Below, piece by piece: positions 1-5,746 of a stretch of DNA of 9,346 bases. The stretch's first letter is position 1. Each line of letters opens with the position of its first letter. The stretch covers positions 1,544 to 10,889 of the forward strand of contig PXYR01000055.1 in the NCBI GenBank assembly GCA_003023665.1, in the 5' to 3' direction. Source of the stretch: Bacteroidota bacterium (lineage in GTDB: Bacteria > Bacteroidota > Bacteroidia > Flavobacteriales > Schleiferiaceae). The notes under the pieces are model-generated. The model worked only from the letters and a program-made list of their open reading frames with translations. It did no database searches and was not told the origin of the DNA. A program made the translations under genes and the position numbers.

Positions 1-353
1 ACTACGAAATCCTCAAAGCCCTCTTCCTCCTCAGTTTTTACCACTTCTAAGTAAAAGATATTCATATCTAGGAAGTTGTAAACATACAAGCCATTTGTGC
101 TAGCTTCAAAAAACTGCTTGACCGCGTGCGCCTCCATGCTTGGCATATTGTCATCCATTGCAAACATGGGCAGTTCATCTCCTTGATCCCAATTCGCATT
201 GCTGTAATAAAAGCTTGCCATTTCTCCGGATTGCAATCCAAAGTTGGTATAAATATGTTCGTGCAATGCCATCATAGTTGCATCTCCTTTGATGCGAACT
301 TCTTTTAAGACGGTATCTTCCGTATCTGCAATTACGCGTAAGAAAAACTCCAT
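1..353 (-). CDS. pRiA4b ORF-3-like / IS1096 TnpR-passenger family protein, partial (3' end outside window)
   Basis: Translating the minus strand from the ATG at 353-351 gives an open frame of 117 codons that runs off the left edge, so the C-terminus is missing. The protein starts MEFFLRVIADTEDTVLKEVR and continues with a segment containing GEMASFYYSN and WDQGDELPMF. This pattern (an F-R-V-x-L/A-D-x-E-D start, then E-M-A-S-F-Y and a W-x-x-G-x-E-x-P-L/M-F motif) is the one I know from Bacteroidota members of the plasmid pRiA4b ORF-3-like family. The visible end turns acidic (KTEEEEGFEDF). Biochemical function is unknown, and the family name reflects early plasmid and IS1096 finds. Nothing here looks like a transposon. 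The start lies 2 bases after the stop of the CCA transferase gene (TAA-TT-ATG), so it is the last visible gene of the leftward operon and probably translationally coupled. Family assignment is fairly confident; role is unknown. Confidence 0.8.
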   Translation of the reverse strand, partial: MEFFLRVIADTEDTVLKEVRIKGDATMMALHEHIYTNFGLQSGEMASFYYSNANWDQGDELPMFAMDDNMPSMEAHAVKQFFEASTNGLYVYNFLDMNIFYLEVVKTEEEEGFEDFV

Positions 354-355
354 AA

Positions 356-1837
356 TTATTTTATCAATCCTAATTGTTTTGCAACCTCTTCCATTTTTAA
401 TCGAGCTGCTTCTTTTTCATTGGGAATTTGTCCTTCGAGTATAGCTTCTTTTATAGCTTCTTTAATCTCTCCAATTACGGGCGAAGGTCCAATTCCATAT
501 TGTTCCATGATTTCTTTTCCACTCACCGGTGGCTGAAAATTTCTTAAGTGATCTCGCTCTTCAACTTCTTTGAATTTTAAACGCACCTCTTTGAAATTGT
601 TCAAATAACGTCTTTTTTTCTTTTCGTTTTTTGTGGTTAAGTCTGCCTCACAAAGTAACATTAAGTCATCCACATCATCTCCAGCATCAAACAACAATCG
701 GCGAACTGCCGAGTCAGTCACAGTATCGTCTACGAGTGAAGCTGGACGTGAACTCATCATAACCATCTTTCGAACATATTTCATTCTCCCATCATTAGGT
801 AAATGAAGGCGCTTAAATAATTTAGGAATCATCTTACTGCCTACAAATTCATGACCCCTGAAAGTCCAGCCTTGCGGCTTAATGAATTTCTTAGTTTTTG
901 GCTTCCCAATATCATGTAAGAGAGCAGCCCATCTCAACCAAAGATTCTCTGAAGTCTTGGATAGATTATCTACTACTTCTAAAGTATGGTAAAAGTTATC
1001 TTTATGCAGGTGTCCTTCAACTTCTTCTACACCCTGTAACGCACAGACTTCCGGCAGAATCTCATTCATTAATCCACTTGTAAATAGCAATCCTAATCCA
1101 TAGGAAGGTTTCTCTACGGACATCAATTTATTGAGCTCTTGTGCTATTCTTTCCGGAGCTACAATGTCTATTCTAGAGGAATGGTCTCGGATACTTTTTA
1201 AAGTGCCTGCTTCAATTCTAAAGTCTAGCTGAGCCGCAAAACGTATGGCTCTCATCATCCTCAAGGGATCGTCATCAAACGTTTGATTGGGATTCAGCGG
1301 AGTTTGAATATTTTTATTTTCTAAATCTTTTCTGCCATTGAATGGGTCAATTAATTCGCCCCATTTCTCTTTGTTTAGGCAAATAGCCATAGCGTTTATG
1401 GTAAAATCTCTGCGGTTTTGATCGTCTTCCAAAGTGCCGTTTTCCACAACAGGATTTCGACTGTTCCTGTTGTAGCTCTCTTTTCGAGCTCCAACAAATT
1501 CTAAATCTACACCTTGCGCATTCATGTGTGCTGTTCCAAAGCTTTTAAATACGCTGAGCTTAGGCTTGTTTTTGAAGTTTTTCCGAACCTCTTTCGCTAA
1601 GGCGATTCCACTACCAACGGTGACAAAATCAAGATCCATGAAGTTTTTCCGAACCTCTTTCGCTAAGGCGATTCCACTACCGACGGTAACAAAATCAAGA
1701 TCCATTTTAACGGGTCGATTCATCAACCTATCACGCACATATCCCCCTACAACATAGCACTCCAATCCGAGTCGGTCTGCAGATTCTCCGACTATTTTAA
1801 ATATCGGTTTGTCTAAAAAGTGAACATAACTACCCAT
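356..1837 (-). CDS. cca: CCA tRNA nucleotidyltransferase, HD-domain type, with internal 22-residue tandem duplication
   Basis: This enzyme adds or repairs the 3'-CCA end of tRNAs in the cytoplasm, using CTP and ATP without a nucleic-acid template. The 493-residue protein shows the class II nucleotidyltransferase order: VGGYVRD at about 30-36, DLD metal-binding motif, EDDQNRRDFTINAMA at 137-151, DDPLRMMRAIRFAAQ at 189-203, and ERIAQEL at 229-235. A C-terminal HD-type region follows, with FYHTLEVVDN (His284) and LLHDIGKP (His308-Asp309). Bacteroidota homologues are, from memory, about 470 residues. Removing one copy of the duplication gives 471. Residues 45-66 and 67-88 are identical 22-residue blocks starting MDLDFVTVGSG, so the catalytic DLD occurs twice (46-48 and 68-70). 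The start ATG overlaps the upstream stop by one base (TAATG). Family identity is very secure; whether the duplicated protein is fully active cannot be told from sequence. Confidence 0.95.
   Translation of the reverse strand: MGSYVHFLDKPIFKIVGESADRLGLECYVVGGYVRDRLMNRPVKMDLDFVTVGSGIALAKEVRKNFMDLDFVTVGSGIALAKEVRKNFKNKPKLSVFKSFGTAHMNAQGVDLEFVGARKESYNRNSRNPVVENGTLEDDQNRRDFTINAMAICLNKEKWGELIDPFNGRKDLENKNIQTPLNPNQTFDDDPLRMMRAIRFAAQLDFRIEAGTLKSIRDHSSRIDIVAPERIAQELNKLMSVEKPSYGLGLLFTSGLMNEILPEVCALQGVEEVEGHLHKDNFYHTLEVVDNLSKTSENLWLRWAALLHDIGKPKTKKFIKPQGWTFRGHEFVGSKMIPKLFKRLHLPNDGRMKYVRKMVMMSSRPASLVDDTVTDSAVRRLLFDAGDDVDDLMLLCEADLTTKNEKKKRRYLNNFKEVRLKFKEVEERDHLRNFQPPVSGKEIMEQYGIGPSPVIGEIKEAIKEAILEGQIPNEKEAARLKMEEVAKQLGLIK
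1573..1705. repeat. 66-bp in-frame tandem direct duplication inside cca
   Basis: Positions 1574-1639 and 1640-1705 are two adjacent direct copies of 66 bp, with one further matching base at 1573. They differ at two positions only: 1616 (a) versus 1682 (g), and 1622 (g) versus 1688 (a). Both fall at third codon positions of the cca frame and leave valine unchanged. Because 66 is divisible by three, the frame stays open and 22 residues are repeated. The copies abut with no spacer, so this is neither a CRISPR nor a transposon footprint. The two silent differences argue against a simple assembly duplication. Confidence 0.97.
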
Positions 1838-2187
1838 TAGAACGGTCGCTCAGAGAGTTTGGAAAAATAGATACCTGAAAGAAGTAATACGATTAATAAG
1901 AAATACATCACCAGATTAGTCCTTTTTATCTTAGCCAGCCAATGGTCTTCTTTATCCTTCCCGGTCATCACAACTGGATAGAGCAATGGAAAAATCATGA
2001 AGCTTTCCTTCCACCAATTTTGGTCATTTTTATAGATAAAATTCCGTTTGTAAAAATCCATCCAACTCCCGGATTTCTTCTTGTTTTTTACCCTTAAGTA
2101 TTGAAAATGAAGAGACCACTTAAAACTATACACGGCTAAAAGAATCAGCGCTGTTAAGATGAATTGTATGCTTTGACTATAGGTCAT
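1837..2187 (-). CDS. Small membrane protein of unknown function
   Basis: I do not recognise this 116-residue protein. Two hydrophobic stretches look like membrane segments: about residues 4-22 (FILTALILLAVY core) and 93-109 (VMYFLLIVLLLSGIYF core). A third, weaker one lies near 63-75 (SFMIFPLLYPVV). Between the first two is a strongly basic, aromatic loop (VKNKKKSGSWMDFYKRN, then a QNWW motif), which suggests a cytosolic loop by the positive-inside rule. Its ATG overlaps the glycosyltransferase stop in an ATGA junction (4 bases), and its own TAA overlaps the cca ATG by one base. Translation is therefore coupled on both sides, which is good evidence that it is a real gene. Adjacency to a GT2 enzyme hints at an envelope role, but that is only inference. 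Confidence 0.82.
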   Translation of the reverse strand: MTYSQSIQFILTALILLAVYSFKWSLHFQYLRVKNKKKSGSWMDFYKRNFIYKNDQNWWKESFMIFPLLYPVVMTGKDKEDHWLAKIKRTNLVMYFLLIVLLLSGIYFSKLSERPF

Positions 2188-2930
2188 TTTAAACGCAATT
2201 TTTTGACTTCAATGTACCGCCACTTTACAGCACGAAACATCCACCGGCTATAGAAGAAACCTTGTGAGCCGTCAAAAATACCTCCTTTTATGATGTAGTG
2301 CTTAAAAAATCTCCATGAAGGTTTCACTATTAAATGGAATCCCCCGATTTTGCCCACTTGACTTTCATAATCTTTGGCCTGTCTTGTGGCATAATCTCTT
2401 ATTTTCTGCTCCCAATGTTCCTTGCTTTTGTAGGTGTGATGATACAAATTGCCCTTTAAACGTTTGGATGGTGCCTTTACTTTTTCATGCACATAGAGCT
2501 CTTCAAAACGGGTTTTCTTGGGTAAAAGCCGAACCACGAAATCATTCTGCAAACCGCTAAATCTCATTTTTCTACCCTGAAAAAAATGAACTCTCCTAAA
2601 GGAATAGGGTACGCTTTCTTTGAATTTTGAATTTTTCCATGCGGCCAAAGATTCCAACAATTCTGTACTTAAGATTTCATCACAGTCTACAACCAATACC
2701 CACGGATGTTGGCATTGATTCAAACCCCAGTTTCGCTGCGCTCCCCAATTATTTAATTCACGATGAAACACTTTTGCTCCTGCATCCTTAGCAATCTCCA
2801 CCGTTGAATCGGTGGAGCCGGAGTCAATTACTACAATTTCGTCCGCAATTGAACGAACGCTCTCTAGCGATTTCTCAATGACATCTTGCTCATTAAAACT
2901 GAGGTATAATACGCTAAGAGAAGTGCTCAT
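2184..2930 (-). CDS. Glycosyltransferase family 2, WaaE/KdtX-like
   Basis: A 248-residue GT-A fold glycosyltransferase that probably transfers a sugar from a nucleotide-sugar donor to a lipopolysaccharide core or other surface glycan on the cytoplasmic face of the inner membrane. The N-terminus has the GT2 nucleotide-binding pattern: LSVLYLSFNEQDVIEKSLES (5-24), then VVIDSGSTDST (33-43), and the metal-binding motif as DCDE (82-85; the usual form is DADE). The middle contains LYVHEKV (145-151). The C-terminal KGGIFDGSQGFFYS (215-228) is typical of the WaaE-like beta-glucosyltransferase branch, in which a K...F.DG..GF motif is common. No transmembrane segment is obvious. The ATG overlaps the dapD stop by one base (TAATG). 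Family level is secure; donor and acceptor sugars cannot be read from the sequence. Confidence 0.92.
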   Translation of the reverse strand: MSTSLSVLYLSFNEQDVIEKSLESVRSIADEIVVIDSGSTDSTVEIAKDAGAKVFHRELNNWGAQRNWGLNQCQHPWVLVVDCDEILSTELLESLAAWKNSKFKESVPYSFRRVHFFQGRKMRFSGLQNDFVVRLLPKKTRFEELYVHEKVKAPSKRLKGNLYHHTYKSKEHWEQKIRDYATRQAKDYESQVGKIGGFHLIVKPSWRFFKHYIIKGGIFDGSQGFFYSRWMFRAVKWRYIEVKKLRLK

Positions 2931-3754
2931 TATACAGCAACGTTGTGTGTACGCAGGGCCTCATTCAATGAAGTTTTCTTGTCAGTACTTTCTTTCCTTT
3001 GACCAATGATCAGTGCACAGGGCACATTGTAGGTACCCGCCGCAAAGGTCTTTGGTAAGGTGCCCGGAATAACAACACTGCGTGCTGGTATTCGTCCGCG
3101 ATATTCTTTGGCCTCTTGTCCGCTTACGTCAATAATTTTTGTGGAGCTAGTTAGCACAACGTTTGCTCCTAAAACAGCTTCTTTCTCTATGTGAACCCCC
3201 TCTACAACTATACATCTAGAGCCAATAAAACAGTTGTCTTCAATAATCACCGGAGCAGCTTGTAAAGGCTCAAGAACTCCGCCTATTCCCACACCGCCGC
3301 TTAAATGTACATGTTTACCTATCTGAGCGCATGAGCCAACAGTTGCCCAAGTATCTACCATTGTTCCGCGTTCTACATAAGCACCTATGTTTACATAGGA
3401 AGGCATCATTACAACGCCGGATTCAATAAAGGCTCCGTGCCGTGCAACAGCATGCGGGACAACACGAACTCCTTTTTCGGCATAATCTTTTTTCAAGGGA
3501 ATTTTATCATGAAACTCAAATGGACCAACTTCAATGGTTTTCATTTCTTGAATGGGAAAGTAAAGAACTACTGCTTTTTTGACCCATTCATTCACTTTCC
3601 AGCCACTATCAGAAGGTTGCGCTACCCTCAAGGTGCCCAAATCCAAAGCAGCAATAACGGAGCGTATTGCATCTTGTGTTTCTTGTAACTTCAGTAATTC
3701 CCGATTGTCCCAAGCTTGTTCGATAACAGCTTTTAATTCTTTCATGCTTTTCAT
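2930..3754 (-). CDS. dapD: 2,3,4,5-tetrahydropyridine-2,6-dicarboxylate N-succinyltransferase
   Basis: DapD uses succinyl-CoA to succinylate tetrahydrodipicolinate in the succinylase branch of lysine and meso-diaminopimelate synthesis, a cytoplasmic step feeding peptidoglycan. The 274-residue protein matches the family along its length: an N-terminal helical part (IEQAWDNRELL at 11-21, GWKVNEWVKKAVVLYFP at 51-67), then GPFEFHDKIPLK (77-88), then a left-handed beta-helix of hexapeptide repeats from about 95 to 205 with MVDTWATVGSCAQIG (132-146), LSGGVGIGGVLEP (151-163) and EDNCFIGSRCIVVEGV (172-187). The C-terminal tail follows NVPCALIIG. The first gene of the leftward operon. Two starts are possible: the ATG at 3754, or the ATG three codons later at 3745 (MKELKAVIEQAW), which fits the usual family N-terminus slightly better. 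Neither has a clear Shine-Dalgarno sequence. Confidence 0.96.
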   Translation of the reverse strand: MKSMKELKAVIEQAWDNRELLKLQETQDAIRSVIAALDLGTLRVAQPSDSGWKVNEWVKKAVVLYFPIQEMKTIEVGPFEFHDKIPLKKDYAEKGVRVVPHAVARHGAFIESGVVMMPSYVNIGAYVERGTMVDTWATVGSCAQIGKHVHLSGGVGIGGVLEPLQAAPVIIEDNCFIGSRCIVVEGVHIEKEAVLGANVVLTSSTKIIDVSGQEAKEYRGRIPARSVVIPGTLPKTFAAGTYNVPCALIIGQRKESTDKKTSLNEALRTHNVAV

Positions 3755-3768
3755 TCTCTAATGAGTTA

Positions 3769-3776
3769 CGAATTTA
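3769..3776 (-). promoter_or_regulatory. Candidate -7 element for the dapD operon
   Basis: Read on the minus strand this is TAAATTCG, one mismatch from the Bacteroidota -7 consensus TAnnTTTG. It lies 14 bases upstream of the 3754 start codon. No convincing -33 TTG is seen at the expected distance. The 53-bp gap must hold the dapD operon promoter unless transcription starts inside ruvX, so a promoter is expected here, but this exact site is tentative. Confidence 0.3.
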
Positions 3777-3795
3777 ATGCTTCCTTGGGAAAGAC

Positions 3796-3803
3796 TACCT
3801 TTG
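3796..3803 (+). promoter_or_regulatory. Bacteroidota -7 promoter element (TAnnTTTG) for ruvX, very close to the start codon
   Basis: The sequence TACCTTTG is an exact match to TAnnTTTG, the -7 element used by the Bacteroidota primary sigma factor. Only four bases separate its last G from the ruvX ATG at 3808. Since transcription usually begins a few bases after this element, the mRNA would start at or within a base or two of the ATG, which suggests a leaderless message. No good -33 TTG is present at about 3770-3778. The motif is seen directly; promoter activity and leaderless start are inferred. Confidence 0.55.
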
Positions 3804-3807
3804 ACAT

Positions 3808-4218
3808 ATGGCGAAAGTATTGGCATTGGACATAGGAGGTCAGCGAACGGGATTAGCGGAAAGCGATCCACTTCAAATGATGGCATTTCCTCTCAAAACT
3901 GTGGCCACCGGTGAATTGATGGAAGCGCTAGAAGCATACATTCTCTTAGAACAACCAAAGACGGTAGTTATTGGAAAGCCAGCGATGCTTAGAAAAGGAC
4001 AAACAAATAGCACAGAGATCATAGAGATATGGGCGGAAAAGATCCATGTTAGATGGCCTCTTATGGAAATTGTTTTTGTAGATGAAGATTTCACTTCCGT
4101 AGAGGCCTCGCAACTTTTAATTAAAGGGGGAATGCGAAAGTCTAAGCGCAAAGAAAAGGGCACTCTAGATAAAGTCGCTGCCTCGTTGATTTTAGAACGT
4201 TATTTAGCTATGCACTGA
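3808..4218 (+). CDS. ruvX: RuvX/YqgF family RNase H-fold putative nuclease (Holliday junction resolvase-like / 16S rRNA processing)
   Basis: RuvX (YqgF) is a small RNase H-fold protein linked to 16S rRNA 5'-end maturation in E. coli and to Holliday-junction resolution in other bacteria. The 136-residue length is typical. Visible motifs: VLALDIGGQRTGLAESDPLQ (4-23) with catalytic Asp8 and the G-x-R-x-G signature; TVVIGKP (52-58) in the place of the usual VVG-x-P; VDEDFTSVEA (91-100), containing the second acidic site; and LDKVAASLIL (120-129) with the final catalytic Asp121. The family normally has DER in the third motif; here it is DED, with Asp94 replacing a strongly conserved arginine. It is the first gene of the rightward unit, diverging from dapD, with a -7 element directly in front of the ATG and no Shine-Dalgarno. 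Identity is confident from the ordered motifs. Confidence 0.9.
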   Translation: MAKVLALDIGGQRTGLAESDPLQMMAFPLKTVATGELMEALEAYILLEQPKTVVIGKPAMLRKGQTNSTEIIEIWAEKIHVRWPLMEIVFVDEDFTSVEASQLLIKGGMRKSKRKEKGTLDKVAASLILERYLAMH

Positions 4219-4220
4219 CT

Positions 4221-4239
4221 ATCTTTACCGCTGAAAGAT
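4221..4239 (+). other. Small hairpin in the ruvX-def gap
   Basis: ATCTTT (4221-4226) and AAAGAT (4234-4239) form a perfect 6-bp stem with a 7-base loop, filling most of the 29-base gap before the def ATG at 4248. The stem is AT-rich and no T-run follows, so it is not a convincing terminator. The overlapping TATCTTTA (4220-4227) is one mismatch from a -7 element TAnnTTTG, but lacks a matching -33 box. Either reading is weak. Confidence 0.25.
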
Positions 4240-4247
4240 GCTCAATT

Positions 4248-4820
4248 ATGATTTTACCGGTTGTTGCCTACGGCGATCCTGTCTTAAATAAAGTGGCAGA
4301 GGAAATAGATCAGAATTATCCTGGATTAAAACCTTTGATTGCCAATATGTACGAAACCATGTACAATGCACAAGGTGTTGGTTTAGCAGCCCCTCAGGTT
4401 GGTCGTGGAATTCGTTTGTTTGTAATAGACGCAAGTCCATTTGCTCAGGAGGATCAGGAAGACTATCAAATGCTCAAGTCGTTCAAAAAGACATTTATAA
4501 ATCCCATTATCATTGAAGAGGACGGAGAGCAGTGGGGCATGGAAGAAGGCTGTCTGAGTATTCCAGAAGTTCGAGAAACCGTAAACAGAAAGGAAAAATT
4601 AATTATTGAATACTACAATGAAGATTGGGAATTGGTAGAGGAAACCTATTCGGGCATGGCTGCACGGGTAATTCAGCATGAATACGATCACATTGAGGGT
4701 ATCTTATTTACAGATTACTTAAAGCCGTTACGTAAAAGACTTATCAAGGGTAAGTTGGGCTCCATTGAGCGAGGCGATGTAAGTGTGGATTACCCCATGA
4801 AATTTCCAAAGCGTAGATGA
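4248..4820 (+). CDS. def: Peptide deformylase
   Basis: Removes the N-terminal formyl group from nascent proteins at the ribosome exit, a metal-dependent (usually Fe2+) hydrolysis. The 190-residue protein begins MILPVVAYGDPVLNKVAEEI, a normal deformylase start, and has all three family motifs: GVGLAAPQ (43-50), EGCLS (100-104, with metal ligand Cys102) and QHEYDH (143-148, His144 and His148 as ligands and Glu145 as general base). The short insertion DASPFAQEDQEDYQMLKS (61-78) is common in Bacteroidota versions, as far as I recall. The last codons overlap the next gene in an ATGA junction of 4 bases, so the two are translationally coupled. No formyltransferase gene is visible beside it. Confidence 0.97.
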   Translation: MILPVVAYGDPVLNKVAEEIDQNYPGLKPLIANMYETMYNAQGVGLAAPQVGRGIRLFVIDASPFAQEDQEDYQMLKSFKKTFINPIIIEEDGEQWGMEEGCLSIPEVRETVNRKEKLIIEYYNEDWELVEETYSGMAARVIQHEYDHIEGILFTDYLKPLRKRLIKGKLGSIERGDVSVDYPMKFPKRR

Positions 4821-5326
4821 GAATTGCCGTTGCCATTTTCTTGGGCATGTTTGCCTGTTCTGCGCCACTTGACGAGCATAATGATGATTTAATCGCATCT
4901 GAAAGTAAGGATTCAGCCTTGTATTTTTTTAATAGAATAGATTCTGGTATTGCAACCTTTAATGAGTTAGAAGTGGCAAGGAAATATTTTATTAAGGAAG
5001 ATAGTTTAGTGGTCAGCGATGCTAAGAGATTAATGCAGGCTGGTTTGGTATTAATTGCGGGCAGTGAAAACTACCTCTATGGCGTGAATTACTTAATTAA
5101 ATTAACAAAAAAGTATCCCGGTCATCCTTTTGCACCAGAGGCGCTGATGCAACTAGCTTTGTTTTTTGAAAATAGATTTGGCGACTTGGAGCGATCACAA
5201 CTATATCTTCGTGCAATCATAGATAGGTATCCCGAACATAAACTGGCTGTGCAAGCGGAAACGCTTTTGAAGTTAAGTGGAGAGGAACAATACAATACAA
5301 TACAAAATTGGTTAAATAAAGAATAA
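4817..5326 (+). CDS. Probable lipoprotein with TPR/BamD-like repeats
   Basis: A 169-residue protein. The N-terminus MRIAVAIFLGMFACSAPLDE looks like a short lipoprotein signal peptide, with Cys14 as the likely lipidated residue; the lipobox (MFAC) is imperfect because the -3 position is Met rather than the usual Leu. The mature part is mostly helical, with two similar units: KKYPGHPFAPEALMQLALFF (98-117) and DRYPEHKLAVQAETLLKL (136-153). Each has the Y-P-x-H...A...A/L pattern of tetratricopeptide repeats as seen in BamD/YfgC-like periplasmic proteins. It probably sits in the periplasm anchored to a membrane and serves as a protein-interaction scaffold; partner unknown. It overlaps def by 4 bases, and its TAA stop is directly followed by the next ATG (TAAATG). 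Gene reality is strong; function is inferred. Confidence 0.83.
   Translation: MRIAVAIFLGMFACSAPLDEHNDDLIASESKDSALYFFNRIDSGIATFNELEVARKYFIKEDSLVVSDAKRLMQAGLVLIAGSENYLYGVNYLIKLTKKYPGHPFAPEALMQLALFFENRFGDLERSQLYLRAIIDRYPEHKLAVQAETLLKLSGEEQYNTIQNWLNKE
5287..5306 (+). repeat. Pentanucleotide microsatellite (ACAAT x3 plus ACAAA)
   Basis: Three perfect copies of ACAAT (5287-5301) are followed by a one-mismatch copy ACAAA, inside the last codons of the TPR-like lipoprotein gene (encoding the EQYNTIQN region). Slippage by one unit would shift the reading frame only for the last handful of residues. The tract is short, so it may be chance. Confidence 0.6.
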
Positions 5327-5743
5327 ATGGATTTAAGAACAGTTCTATCGGTTTCAGGGAAACCGGGTCTTTTTAAATTAATATCACACCAGAAAAGTGG
5401 TGTGGTAGTAGAGAGCTTGTTGGACGGTAAGCGTACTGCCATTCCTTCATCTGCAAACGTAAGTTCATTGGGTGATATTGCTATTTACACTTATGAAGAG
5501 GAGGTTCCACTAAGAGAGGTTTTCGTCAAAATGGCGGAGATAACAGAGTCTAAAGAAGCCCTAAGTCATAAAAGTTCAAAAGATGAACTGGAAGATTTTT
5601 TTGGAGAGGTACTCCCAAAATTTGATCAAGAGCGTGTGTATGCATCAGATATCAAGAAAGTCGTACAATGGTATAATATTCTTGTAAAAAATGATTTATT
5701 GGATCTCCTAGAGGAGAACGACGATAAAGAATCAGAAGACTAG
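5327..5743 (+). CDS. DUF5606 domain-containing protein, function unknown
   Basis: A 138-residue soluble acidic protein that matches my memory of the Bacteroidota-specific DUF5606 family: MDLRTVLSVSGKPGLFKLIS at the start, VVESLLDGKRTAIPSSANVSSLGDIAIYT (27-55) and EVPLREVFVKM (59-69). The N-terminal half looks like a small beta-rich domain. The second half, from DELEDFFGEVLPKFDQERVYASDIKKVVQWY (85-115), is helical and resembles the accompanying C-terminal domain of these proteins; the tail is very acidic (LLEENDDKESED). No signal peptide, membrane segment or catalytic motif is apparent. It starts immediately after the upstream stop and ends 3 bases before mazG, so it is embedded in the def-mazG operon. 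The family is known only by conservation; its placement suggests a housekeeping job, which I cannot specify. Confidence 0.85.
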   Translation: MDLRTVLSVSGKPGLFKLISHQKSGVVVESLLDGKRTAIPSSANVSSLGDIAIYTYEEEVPLREVFVKMAEITESKEALSHKSSKDELEDFFGEVLPKFDQERVYASDIKKVVQWYNILVKNDLLDLLEENDDKESED

Positions 5744-5746
5744 CTC

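Noticed and set aside
126..308. Plus-strand open frame of 60 codons
   Set aside because: It lies antisense to the pRiA4b-like gene, which has recognisable family motifs; the plus-strand peptide shows none.
1..353. Mobile element suggested by the family name IS1096 TnpR passenger / pRiA4b ORF-3
   Set aside because: No transposase, inverted repeats or plasmid genes are visible. The family is common in Bacteroidota chromosomes and the gene is part of a housekeeping operon.
1573..1705. Possible CRISPR repeat or transposon footprint
   Set aside because: The two copies abut with no spacer, there are only two of them, both are coding, and there are no terminal inverted repeats or target-site duplications.
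1524..1757. Plus-strand open frame of 77 codons across the duplicated region, with its own internal repeat
   Set aside because: It is antisense to cca, and its repeat is simply the complement of the 66-bp duplication. The cca frame has full family motifs, so this is a shadow.
3873..4163. Minus-strand open frame of 96 codons within ruvX
   Set aside because: It is fully antisense to ruvX, whose motifs are clear, and shows no recognisable domain.
5122..5442. Minus-strand open frame of 106 codons across the lipoprotein/DUF5606 junction
   Set aside because: It is antisense to two supported genes and spans their stop/start junction; its serine- and cysteine-rich translation looks like a shadow.
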